Shown: positions 1 to 7,966 of the stretch, piece after piece
How the letters are laid out: every line of letters begins with the position of its first letter
How positions within the stretch are numbered: the stretch's first letter is position 1
Assembly: GCA_021839245.1 (NCBI GenBank)
Contig: JAKCBQ010000011.1
Coordinates: forward strand, 1 to 42,215
Direction: 5' to 3'
Source: Pseudomonadota bacterium
GTDB lineage: Bacteria; Pseudomonadota; Gammaproteobacteria; JAKAQQ01
DNA: 42,215 nt
The notes under the pieces: model-generated
What the model was told of the DNA's origin: nothing
The model's database searches: none
What the model saw: the letters and a program-made list of their open reading frames with translations, nothing else
Position numbers and translations under genes: made by a program

Positions 1-113
1 AGGTGCCGCCGCTCCGGGCGGCGCCCTCGAGGGGCCCGACGACGAACGAGAACGGCAAGGAGCGCGGCCCAAATCAAGGGGACGCTCCAGCCGCCGGGAG
101 GCGGAAGCGACAT
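1..113 (-). CDS. 5' end of an unidentified membrane-anchored protein (partial)
   Basis: An open frame starts with ATG at 113 on the minus strand and runs off the window. The first 38 residues can be read: a short polar start (MSLPPPGGW), one hydrophobic stretch (VPLIWAALLAVLV), then an Arg-rich tail, as expected for a single membrane anchor or an uncleaved signal. A GGAG lies about eight bases upstream of the ATG, which supports the start. Too little is present to name a family, and chance is a real alternative in such G+C-rich DNA. Confidence 0.35.
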   Translation of the reverse strand, partial: MSLPPPGGWSVPLIWAALLAVLVRRRAPRGRRPERRH

Positions 114-427
114 GAGAACACTCCAGGGAGACAAACACGAATCCCCCCTCCCGGCCGTGAGCCTGGAGAACGAGAGAGACGTGTCGCGAGAGGAACGGTG
201 GATCCGGAAGATCCGGATCACCTCTACGATTTTATCATGCCGCTCCTCGTTCGCCGCTCCTGCGCGGACTCCCTGGGCACTTCAAGCGCGCGGTGGAGGA
301 ACCGATCGCCTGCCGATCCGAGGACAAGAGCACCCATCTTCTCAAACACGTCCCGCCTGAATCTTTTTGTTTTTTTCCATCCACTCCGGCGTACGGAGTG
401 AAATCGGGTTACCCAAGGCGGGTGTCG
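114..427. other. Intergenic stretch with no recognised gene
   Basis: No convincing coding frame. It contains a short inverted repeat at 202-218 (ATCCGGA, 3-base spacer, TCCGGAT) and a perfect 7-bp hairpin at 382-400 (CACTCCG/CGGAGTG). The T-rich run beside that hairpin is on the wrong side to act as a terminator for the minus-strand gene that ends at 428. Confidence 0.4.
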
Positions 428-1219
428 CTACGCGCCCCGCCGAAGGCTGCCGCGATACGACGCCGCCACAACCCAGGCGGCCACCGTGAGCGTCCAGGAA
501 TCGGCGAGTTCCCTCCAGTCACCCGGCCGGAACGTGGCCAAGGCCGCGGGCACCCAAACCAAGATCGTGAAAAGAGCCATCTGCACGGTCACCAGCATCG
601 CGGCAAGAGGCGCCCGAATCCCGCTCAGAATGGCCACACCGGCCGCAAGGTAGGTGCAACCAAACAGGAAAGCCCAGAAGACGGGCCGGGGAAGCCACCG
701 CGGCACGAGCGCCGCGGTCTCGTGAAGATAGGCGAAATGCGCCACGCCGAAGGCGAGGAGCGCAAAACCCAAAAGGGCCGCCGTGACACGAACGGCCCAC
801 GGGCCGTGCATCCCCCCCGGGCCACGACCGCCCGGGGCGGGTCCCTGGGGCAGACACAGCACCCAGGCCGCGGCGGCCAAAACCGCCGTCTCACCGAAGC
901 TCTTGTACGAGACAGCCTGCATCGGCTCGTGAAAGATGACGCGCAACTTGAACATCACGAGCCAAAGGAGGAGAACACCGGCGAAGAGGCCCGCCGCGGC
1001 GACAGCCGTGCGCCGATAGAGAAGTCCCACCCCGACCGCGCACTCGATGAGGACGCAGAAGACGAACAACCACCCGCGGTCCGGAAACGCCGGAGGAACG
1101 CTCTGCCAGATCGGGGCGAAACTCCGGAGGAGCGCATCGGCGACGCCCAGGACGACAAGCGTCACGGCAAAGACATGAGGCGCCGCCAGGCGCCCCCGTC
1201 CGCCCGCTCCACGTCTCAT
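428..1219 (-). CDS. DoxX-like integral membrane protein, duplicated fold
   Basis: This 263-residue protein is almost wholly hydrophobic and I count about eight membrane segments. It looks like two DoxX-type four-helix units in tandem: roughly residues 10-120 and 145-260, split by a Gly/Pro-rich linker (PQGPAPGGRGPGG). The second half has features common in DoxX-like families: the G-x-x-HF segment, the LVPxWLP stretch and the FW helix. The biochemical role of most DoxX-like proteins is unknown; some are tied to thiosulfate/quinone or redox stress. Its ATG overlaps the stop of the upstream GST gene by one base (TGATG), so the two are probably translated together. A link to glutathione or redox stress is inferred from that pairing only. 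Confidence 0.75.
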   Translation of the reverse strand: MRRGAGGRGRLAAPHVFAVTLVVLGVADALLRSFAPIWQSVPPAFPDRGWLFVFCVLIECAVGVGLLYRRTAVAAAGLFAGVLLLWLVMFKLRVIFHEPMQAVSYKSFGETAVLAAAAWVLCLPQGPAPGGRGPGGMHGPWAVRVTAALLGFALLAFGVAHFAYLHETAALVPRWLPRPVFWAFLFGCTYLAAGVAILSGIRAPLAAMLVTVQMALFTILVWVPAALATFRPGDWRELADSWTLTVAAWVVAASYRGSLRRGA

Positions 1220-1857
1220 CAGGCGGATGTCCCGGTCTTCAGCGAAAACCCATCCAGCTGCCCGGCGCGAAGACAGGCCGGGCGCGAGGACAGGTTCTCG
1301 AAGTAACGGACGAACGCGGGACGCTTCTCGATCGTGCCGAACAGGAGGCCGAAGCCGATCTGCGCACCGACGTACACATCGGCGGCGCTGAAACGCTCGC
1401 CGGCCAGAAAGGAGCGATCACGCACGGCGGCTTCGAGCGTGTCGAGAACCCGGGGGAACGATCCGTAGCCCACAAAGCCCTCGCTCTCGGGCGGCACCGT
1501 CACGCCCAAGGACTGATTGGTCACCGCGGCCTCGAAAGGTCCCGCCACGAAAAAGAGCCAGCGGTAGTAGTCCCCGCGCGCGGGCGAGCCCGGCGGGGGC
1601 GCCAGAGCGGCCTCGGGGAACGCGTCGGCGAGGTAAGCGCAGATCGCCGCGCATTCGGTCACCACGGTTCCGCCGTGACGGATCGCCGGAACTTTCCCCA
1701 TCGGATTGATGGCCAGATACGCCGGAGCCTTCATCGTGGTGCCGTATTCGAGAATCTCGGTGGCGTAGGGCACACCAACTTCTTCCAACATCCAGCGGAC
1801 GATGTGCCCACGGGAGCGAGGGTTTGTGTAGAAAACCAAGTTGTCGGATGAGGGCAT
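1219..1857 (-). CDS. Glutathione S-transferase family protein
   Basis: A 212-residue cytosolic GST. The N-terminal thioredoxin-like domain (about 1-80) starts LVFYTNPRSRGHIVRWMLEE and contains the glutathione-binding segment with cis-Pro (NPMGKVPAI) followed by T-E-C-A-A-I, the SNAIL/TRAIL-equivalent position. The all-helical C-terminal domain holds the conserved F-S-A-A-D-V-Y N-capping motif. An N-terminal Ser rather than Cys is the likely thiolate-stabilising residue. The frame is open 29 codons further upstream to 1944, but the family start fits ATG 1857 and the extra residues are Pro/His-rich with no family match. It forms a one-base-overlap pair with the DoxX-like gene downstream. The substrate cannot be told from sequence. 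Confidence 0.85.
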   Translation of the reverse strand: MPSSDNLVFYTNPRSRGHIVRWMLEEVGVPYATEILEYGTTMKAPAYLAINPMGKVPAIRHGGTVVTECAAICAYLADAFPEAALAPPPGSPARGDYYRWLFFVAGPFEAAVTNQSLGVTVPPESEGFVGYGSFPRVLDTLEAAVRDRSFLAGERFSAADVYVGAQIGFGLLFGTIEKRPAFVRYFENLSSRPACLRAGQLDGFSLKTGTSA

Positions 1858-1931
1858 GTTCTGTTTTCTCGCGTAGGGACAATCGGTCCCCCGCGGTTCA
1901 GTGTAGGGTAAGTGGCGAGGGTGCACAAGGG

Positions 1932-2200
1932 TGTCCTGGTTCAAAACATGTGAGATACCGAGATATCAGGGATCTCATCACAGCCCGCACGAAGAGACTT
2001 GACGATTGTTCTCTGTTTCAACGCCTGATAGAGCTGTAGACCGGCTCCCACCATATCAAACCCGGGGCGCCGTTCTCGGAGCGTCGTCGACAGTCGATCA
2101 CCGGCATAGAACTCGTAGCGGCAAGTGCTGTGGCCTCGCTCGACGGCACCGTTTCACTGAGGTTTTCTTGGAGATCGTCCATAGAGCAGGATCTTCGCGG
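1932..2200. mobile_element. Decayed mobile-element end, copy A
   Basis: From TGTCCTGGTTCA at 1932 onward the sequence aligns co-linearly with the segment starting at 5357: GAGA-ACCGAGA, CAGGGA-CTCATCAC, TTCAACGCCTGA, CCCACCAT, TGCCGTTC, GGATCACTGGCAT-GAAC and GTGCTGTGG blocks recur in the same order. Neither strand keeps an open frame. The sharp common start (TGTCCTGG) suggests a transposon end; I cannot assign an IS family. The two copies are direct repeats on either side of the FG-GAP gene. Confidence 0.55.
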
Positions 2201-2335
2201 GCTGACACGCATTTTCGAAGTCGCCTTTGAATCTTGTCCGCCGTCGATCTGTGGAGGGCCTGCACCTCGAAAAGGGGGCTGCCCCGCTTCGAACCAGATC
2301 CGAACCATGCCTGTTCATGTCCGATCCCTCTGGCA

Positions 2336-2363
2336 CAAAAGCAGGGAACGCGCCCCCCGTTCC
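2336..2363 (-). terminator. Probable intrinsic terminator of the FG-GAP gene
   Basis: On the minus strand, just after the stop codon at 2369, GGAACG pairs with CGTTCC around a G-rich loop and is followed within a few bases by a TTTT tract (AAAA at 2337-2340 on the plus strand). The stem is only six pairs, so the call is moderate. Confidence 0.45.
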
Positions 2364-2368
2364 TCCGT

Positions 2369-5227
2369 CTAGCCGCATCTCCCTCCCAGCTTCCGCCGCC
2401 TGACCCCCACCAGCACCAGGAGTCCCAACAGCATCCCCACCCCCACCGAGCCTCCTCCGCCTCCTCCCGACGTCCTCCCCGACGACGGCTCCACATCAAG
2501 CGTCATCAAATCCGTCGCCGTCTGACCCTCCGCATCCGTCACCTTCACCAACACACTCGCCTCCCCCGTCATCCCCGCCGTCGGACTCAGCGTCAAGGTG
2601 CAGCGATCCACCACTTCCCCACTCCCCGATCCACAGGCCGGCGAAACATCAATGGACGCCTCCGGCAAGAGCGCCGCATTCGTCGTCTGCGTCTCCACGC
2701 TCAGCGGACCCACCCCGCTCACCGTAAAGTCCTCCACCACCGCGGGACTCCCCACCGTCGTCGAGACGTCCTCAAGCCCGCTCAGCACCGGGGCACTCGA
2801 TTGCACCGTGAGCGAGAAGCTGGCACTCGCCTTCTGACCATAGCCATTCTCGACCGTCACTGTCACCGTCGTCGTCCCGACCGCTCCCGAGACCGGAGTA
2901 AGCGTGAGCGTGCAGGTCCCCGCCGCCGTACAAGTCGAATAACCCCCGATCCCCGAATCCGGAAGAAGCGTCGTGTTCGACGAACTCGCCGTCACCGTGA
3001 GCGTCCCCGTCGCCCCGATCGTGAAACTCTCCGGGGGAACCGTCTGTCCCACCGTCACCGTCTCATTCGAGAGACCCGAGATCGTCGGGGCGATCACCAC
3101 GGCCGTGGTGGACTGGGCGGACAGAGACGGCGTCGCATGACTCACCTGCGCCGTCTCCGTGATTTCGGTGCCGGCGGTCGCGCTCGAGGGGACGCCCAGC
3201 GTCACACTCGCCCCCGCCGACCCTCCGTCCGCCGCAAGAGTCCCCACATCACAACTCACGGAACTCACTACCCCCGAGGACGACGACGTCGTGCACGAGC
3301 CCTGCGTAGAGGATGTGACGGAAGAATCTTGATAGCTCGTCCCCGCGGGAATCGGGAGATTCAGAGCCAAGTTGGGGCTCGCGTAACCGGAATCGTTGGT
3401 CAGAATCACCTGCTCGGTGTACTGCCCACCGGGCGCCGCAGCGCTTGGGGCAGAAAGAGCCAGACCGAGATCGGTCGCCCTGTAAAAAGAGGCCACACCA
3501 GCATCGCCATTCGTGTAGGGTGCTCCCACGAGCGCCACAGTCCCGTCCGATGACAGCGCCGCCGAAGCGCCAAAGTCATCCCCTCCGCTGCCGCCAAGAA
3601 GCGTCACCGGTGAACTCCAAGTCCCCGAGCTGCCAGAGGTGTAAACGTAGACCTCATCCGTGGCGGGCGCTCCGACGAGCACCTCCGTCCCGTCCGACGA
3701 CATCGTCACCGAAGAACCAAAACCATCCGCTCCGCTGGGAGCAGAAAGCGTCACCGGCAAACTCCAGCCCCCCGTACCGCTGTCGTAGGTGTAAATGTAG
3801 GCCGCACCCGCGTAACTGTTCGCATCAGGCGCCCCGACGAGCGCCGCCTCCCCGTCGGCCGAAAGCACCACCGAAGAGCCAAAGTCACTTGCGCCGCTAG
3901 GAGCAGCCAGCGTCACCGGCCCACTCGTACTACTCCAAGCCTCCGTGCTGCTGGTGTAAATGTAGGCCGCACCTGTATTGCTGCTCGTCTGGGGTGCCCC
4001 GACGAGCGCCACCGTCCCGCTCGACGACAGCGCCACCGAAGAGCCCAAGAGACCCGCTGCGCTGCCGCTGGGGGGAGAAAGCGTCACCGGCATACTGCTC
4101 CAACCTGTACCGCTCGCATAGGTGTAAACATAGGCCTCACCTGTACTTCCGGTGAGAGGCGCCCCGACGAGCGCCACCGTCCCGTCCGACGAGAGCGCCA
4201 CCGAAAAGCCAAAACCATCCGTTCCGCTGGGAGGAGAGAGCGTCACCGGCGAACTCCAGGCCCCCGTACTTCTGTCATACGTGTAAATGTAGGCTGCACC
4301 CGGACCGCCGTTCGTGTAGGGCGCTCCGACGAGCGCCACTTGCCCGTTACCCGAGAGCGCCACCGAAAAGCCAAACTCATCCGCTCCGCTGGGAATAGAG
4401 AGCGCCACCGGCGCACTCCAAGTTCCCGTACTGCTGTCATAGGTGTAAACGTAGGCCACACCTGTACTTCTACTCGTGTAGGGCGCTCCGACGAGCGCCA
4501 CTTGCCCGTTACCCGAGAGCGCCACCGAAAAGCCAAACTCATCATCGCTGGCCAACCCCGTCGGCAAACTCGCCGCCTGCTCTATCCACACCAGGGGATC
4601 GACCCGTAAGGGATACTTCCACCCCCGACCCTCGATCCGGATCCAGATCTTCCGTCCCTCCTCCCTCAGCACCGCCGGCACCCTCCGGCCCCGCGCGTCC
4701 GTCACCCAGAGCTTCCCGTACCTCATCCCTTCCCACCGTAACCCCCCTCCGACCTTCCTCCCCACTCGGTTCGCCTCGAGCTCCACCTCCACCGGACCCC
4801 GACCTTGGGGACGCCTCAAAAGCTCGAAACCCTCCTCGTACCCGAGCGGCACCGCCCGCCACCACGCCTCGATCCCCCGCCCACGGTAAATCTCACGATC
4901 TCCCTCTCTTCCCACACTCACCCATCGGAGCTTCTGGAGCTTTCCCTCCCGACCCCACGCCACCGCTCGGAGTTCGACTTCCTCCCCCGCTCCACGGAAT
5001 CTCGCCCCCTCCCGCCCAAAACAGCCCCGAAGATCCCCGAGCCGTGCACAGCCCCGGGCATCGAGACCTTCCCCCTTCATCCCCCCGAGCATCGCCGCCA
5101 CAAGACCCGGGGGAAGTTTCCCCGGACCCCGAAGCGTCGCTGCACGGAGCGGGAGCGAGAGAAACATGAAAGCCGAAAGTAGAAGAAACCCCAGCGGCGC
5201 GTGGTGACGCGGGCAAAACTTGATCAT
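2369..5227 (-). CDS. Large exported FG-GAP/Ig-domain surface protein with GlyGly-CTERM tail
   Basis: A 952-residue protein. The start is placed at ATG 5227, with GAGG upstream, because a signal peptide follows (LGFLLLSAFMFLSLPLRAA). In order: a basic N-terminal domain (about 25-215); seven FG-GAP-like blade repeats of about 54 residues, each with the pattern xDxFGxSVALSxxGxxALVGAP then AYxYTYDSxTG and a W-S-x-P-V-T-L strand; a DUF11-like beta domain with paired Cys (about 610-740); two Ig-like domains (about 740-930); a Gly-rich linker; one hydrophobic helix; and a final Arg cluster (VRRRKLGGR). Gly run, membrane helix and basic end match the GlyGly-CTERM sorting signal handled by rhombosortase. 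It is likely a surface-displayed or secreted adhesin-like propeller. It stands alone, flanked by two copies of a decayed mobile element, with a probable terminator downstream. The ligand is unknown. Confidence 0.8.
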   Translation of the reverse strand: MIKFCPRHHAPLGFLLLSAFMFLSLPLRAATLRGPGKLPPGLVAAMLGGMKGEGLDARGCARLGDLRGCFGREGARFRGAGEEVELRAVAWGREGKLQKLRWVSVGREGDREIYRGRGIEAWWRAVPLGYEEGFELLRRPQGRGPVEVELEANRVGRKVGGGLRWEGMRYGKLWVTDARGRRVPAVLREEGRKIWIRIEGRGWKYPLRVDPLVWIEQAASLPTGLASDDEFGFSVALSGNGQVALVGAPYTSRSTGVAYVYTYDSSTGTWSAPVALSIPSGADEFGFSVALSGNGQVALVGAPYTNGGPGAAYIYTYDRSTGAWSSPVTLSPPSGTDGFGFSVALSSDGTVALVGAPLTGSTGEAYVYTYASGTGWSSMPVTLSPPSGSAAGLLGSSVALSSSGTVALVGAPQTSSNTGAAYIYTSSTEAWSSTSGPVTLAAPSGASDFGSSVVLSADGEAALVGAPDANSYAGAAYIYTYDSGTGGWSLPVTLSAPSGADGFGSSVTMSSDGTEVLVGAPATDEVYVYTSGSSGTWSSPVTLLGGSGGDDFGASAALSSDGTVALVGAPYTNGDAGVASFYRATDLGLALSAPSAAAPGGQYTEQVILTNDSGYASPNLALNLPIPAGTSYQDSSVTSSTQGSCTTSSSSGVVSSVSCDVGTLAADGGSAGASVTLGVPSSATAGTEITETAQVSHATPSLSAQSTTAVVIAPTISGLSNETVTVGQTVPPESFTIGATGTLTVTASSSNTTLLPDSGIGGYSTCTAAGTCTLTLTPVSGAVGTTTVTVTVENGYGQKASASFSLTVQSSAPVLSGLEDVSTTVGSPAVVEDFTVSGVGPLSVETQTTNAALLPEASIDVSPACGSGSGEVVDRCTLTLSPTAGMTGEASVLVKVTDAEGQTATDLMTLDVEPSSGRTSGGGGGGSVGVGMLLGLLVLVGVRRRKLGGRCG
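3480..4547 (-). repeat. Tandem repeats encoding the seven FG-GAP blades
   Basis: Repeating units of about 162 bases encode the propeller blades. 4313-4381 and 4475-4543 appear identical over 69 bases, exactly 162 bases (54 codons) apart, so the first two blades arose by recent duplication or were homogenised. The other copies are more diverged. This is a coding repeat, not a CRISPR array. Confidence 0.8.
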
Positions 5228-5356
5228 GAAGAAAATCCTCGATCCTCTTGGTGGTCTTCTCCCCGACCACCGCCCCTTGTCCTGCGGACCCTGGGCGTCC
5301 GTGCCGTCGAGGATTGGGCAGGAACATAGCACCGAAGCCCCGGACTGTCAAGGCTC

Positions 5357-5960
5357 TGTCCTGGTTCAGTACATTTGAGACACCGAGACGTCAGGGACCT
5401 CATCACCGGCAGTATGGAGTGACTCGGCCGGTGTTCCGTGCTTCAACGCCTGAGGGCGCTGCAGCAGGTTGTCGACCTGTTCCCACCATCGGACCCGCGG
5501 GTGCCGTTCCCGGATCGTCGTCGGCGGCGGATCACTGGCATGGAACACTCGTGCCGCCACGTGCTGTGGGTTCAATCGACGTCTCCGTTCCGCTGCGGCA
5601 GGTGGATGCGCCGTATGCCCGCCTGGATCAGCTCGCCCGCAACCGTGTTCCTCAGCCCATAGGGCACGCGCCGAGCCCACGGTCCATGCCTGGCACGCCC
5701 GTGGCGGCGACCGCCGCGCTCATCGGGTAGGCCGGGAGCACCCTCGCGCCTTCAGCCCGCCTGATATCCGGCTTCACGGCCCTGCCCGAGAGGGAATATC
5801 TCTCCCGGCGCAGCGCTACCTCGACCTGACGCATGTCCCAGCGCCGGGCGCACAGGCCGCGAACGCTCGAAATGCTGCAGTATCCACACCCGTCGGACCG
5901 TCTCCGGATTGCGACAGATCCTGTCCGCCAGACGGGCAGACCGCACGATAGACCTTGAAA
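5357..5960 (-). mobile_element. Decayed mobile element, copy B (longer)
   Basis: It begins with the same TGTCCTGGTTCA end as copy A and stays alignable for about 260 bases, then continues with sequence missing from copy A. On the minus strand, broken frames carry a possible helix-turn-helix segment (ARLADRICRNPETVRR near 5930-5880) and several Arg-rich blocks in shifting frames, which looks like a frameshifted transposase. Assignment to a transposase family is not possible by eye. The outer limit near 5960 is approximate. Confidence 0.5.
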
Positions 5961-6199
5961 ACCAAACACCTTCATCTCGGGGTCTCCGCTTCCGGTTTCT
6001 CAATCAACTGCCGGAGATGAGGACCATTACTTGCCTCCGGATCCTTCCTTTCCTCCTCATCATTTATATATGTGAATCGGGTCAGAGCACCGTACACAAA
6101 GTAGGCAAAAACCGGGTCCAGCCCACCGCGCAGGAATTGTCGGCGCTTCCCGTCACGGAACGCGTCCCCGGTCCGTACGCTCCCTGGGGATCGGGTCTC

Positions 6200-6244
6200 A
6201 AAAAAACCGGGCGGCAGCGGACGATGAATCCGCGGCCGCCCGGG
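6200..6244 (-). terminator. Strong intrinsic terminator of the S10 carboxypeptidase gene
   Basis: Read on the minus strand just past the stop at 6260: CCCGGGCGGC, a short interior with a second pairing (CGCGGATT/CGTCCG), GCCGCCCGG, then a run of seven T. The 5' arm lies at 6233-6244 and the 3' arm at 6207-6216 on the plus-strand numbering. The long G+C-rich stem plus T run is textbook for a rho-independent terminator. Confidence 0.8.
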
Positions 6245-6259
6245 ACAATCCCACCCCGC

Positions 6260-7810
6260 TCAGTGCGAGGTCGGTGCCGCCATACGGATGAAGTGCACGA
6301 GGTTGTGGTGCAACTCGGCCAAGGACGGCTGGTGGAGATAGAGCATGTGCCCGACGTAGTAGAAGGCGAAATGCACGTGCTTCTGGATCGCCGGCGGAAG
6401 GTTCAGGTGCTCCATCGTGTAGATGGTGGCATAGAACGGGGTCCCGAGATCAAAGTAGCCGCTGTTGACGAGAAGCTGCATGTGCGGGTTTGTGACGAGC
6501 GCACGGGCGAGATCCGGAGCGACATCCGTGTAGCCCGGCCAGCCGCCACCGCCGAGATGAAGGGGGTCGACGCTGTGCCAGTTCCAGTTCCGGATGACCT
6601 GGTAGTTCAGGATGTTGTAGTGGCGCTTGGTCCGGTAATGAAGATCGTTGCGGACGTACCAGTTGAACGCGCCCGTGAACGCCCCGGTGATCGCCGCCGA
6701 CATCACCGAATAGTCGGGGAACGGGAGGAGAGGCGTGAAGTTGTAGTTGGCGTAGCGGGCGTCGAGACGGCCGACCTGCTCGTGCTGGTTACGAAGCAGA
6801 AGCGCCTGGAATTCGAAGCCGGTGATGCGGAGGTTCGCGAGACGCCAGGTGTGGGCCGGGATGCCCGTGTAGGTGACGAGCTTCTGGATCACCGCCTGCT
6901 TCTCGGCCGCGGGGAGCAACGCGCCCAGCATGAGGGCATGCGCGTAGGGTCCGATCGCAAAGCGCTCGACCTTCTTCAGGAAGGCCGGGAGGTTCTTCGG
7001 CCGGGGGTGGAGGCGGTGGTGGTACCAGGCGACCGCCGCTTCGGAGGGAAGATAGAGAACGTACGGAAGGTTGTTGCCCGGATCAAAGGCCGCGGTCTGG
7101 AAATTGAGGATCGAGGAGAGCAACATCACTCCGTTCAGCTGCACGCCGTGGTCCTGGAGGTAGTTGGAGAGCACCGCCGAGCGCGTCGTTCCGTAGCTTT
7201 CGCCGAGGAGAAACTTGGGCGAGTTCCAGCGGTTGAACTTCGTCAGGTAGCGCATGATGAACGCCCCCACCGAAGCGGCGTCCTGCTGCACCCCCCAGAA
7301 CATCTTGGGGTTGGTTTTTCCGATCGTGTGGCTGTAGCCGGTCCCGACCGGATCGATGAACACGATGTCGGTCGCGTTGAGGATGCTGTCAGGGTTGTTG
7401 GTGATGTCGTAGGGAGGATTGGGCACCGAGGTGGCGTTGCTCGGCACCACCACACGCCGTGGGCCGATGCCGCCCATGTGGAGCCAAACCGTCGAAGAGC
7501 CCGGACCGCCGTTGTAGGCGAAGGTGATCGGGCGATCCTCTTCGTTGCGCACGCCGTCCCGCGTGTAGGCCACATAGAAGATGCTGGCAATGGGCTCAAG
7601 CTTGCTGTTGCGCATGATGAGCGTGCCCGTCGTCGCCGTGTAGCGGATGCGGTGGCCGTTGATGACGACCACGCCGTGGCTCACGACAGAGCGCGAATGG
7701 ACGGGCGGAGGAGCGGGCGGCATGGGGCCCGCGAGAGCGGGCGCGAGCGGGAGCGCGAGAAGGCTCGCGCCCGCAAAGAGCCCGAAGAGGCGTGGGAGAG
7801 GATGAGGCAT
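6260..7810 (-). CDS. Secreted S10-family serine carboxypeptidase
   Basis: A 516-residue protein predicted to be exported (signal peptide LFGLFAGASLLALPLAPALAG). Family S10 marks are clear: the oxyanion segment NGGPGSSTVWLHMGGIGPRR, the nucleophile in GESYGTTR (Ser about 205), a late Asp in NSGYFDLGTPF and the His in GHMLYLH near the C-terminus. S10 enzymes remove C-terminal residues from peptides and typically work at acid pH, which would suit the periplasm or surroundings of an acidophile. ATG 7810 is chosen because the signal peptide follows directly and GCGAGGA lies upstream; the open frame extends to 8476, but that part is antisense to the M13 gene and is not family-like. It is divergent from the M13 peptidase across 156 bases and ends at a strong terminator. 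Confidence 0.88.
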   Translation of the reverse strand: MPHPLPRLFGLFAGASLLALPLAPALAGPMPPAPPPVHSRSVVSHGVVVINGHRIRYTATTGTLIMRNSKLEPIASIFYVAYTRDGVRNEEDRPITFAYNGGPGSSTVWLHMGGIGPRRVVVPSNATSVPNPPYDITNNPDSILNATDIVFIDPVGTGYSHTIGKTNPKMFWGVQQDAASVGAFIMRYLTKFNRWNSPKFLLGESYGTTRSAVLSNYLQDHGVQLNGVMLLSSILNFQTAAFDPGNNLPYVLYLPSEAAVAWYHHRLHPRPKNLPAFLKKVERFAIGPYAHALMLGALLPAAEKQAVIQKLVTYTGIPAHTWRLANLRITGFEFQALLLRNQHEQVGRLDARYANYNFTPLLPFPDYSVMSAAITGAFTGAFNWYVRNDLHYRTKRHYNILNYQVIRNWNWHSVDPLHLGGGGWPGYTDVAPDLARALVTNPHMQLLVNSGYFDLGTPFYATIYTMEHLNLPPAIQKHVHFAFYYVGHMLYLHQPSLAELHHNLVHFIRMAAPTSH

Positions 7811-7966
7811 GATGGGTCCTCGCAAGAAGGGAAGGGACGGTCGGGCGGTTGGCCCACTCCTATTAAAGCACAGCCGGGGGAGCGAAGAGTCCTCCGGCCG
7901 GGGACGGGCTTGCAGAGCGCGTCGTTTTCGGGGACGATACGCCCGCGCCCCCGTACGAGACCGCCG

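Noticed and set aside
382..400. A 7-bp hairpin as terminator of the DoxX-like gene
   Set aside because: The T-rich run lies on the side that would read as A on the minus strand, so it does not fit an intrinsic terminator.
3480..4547. Regular repeats that might suggest a CRISPR array
   Set aside because: The period is about 162 bases, the repeats are coding and in frame, and they encode FG-GAP blades.
5909..7966. A 686-codon N-terminal extension of the M13 peptidase frame
   Set aside because: It lies antisense to the S10 carboxypeptidase gene, crosses its terminator and has no family similarity; G+C-rich DNA keeps such frames open.
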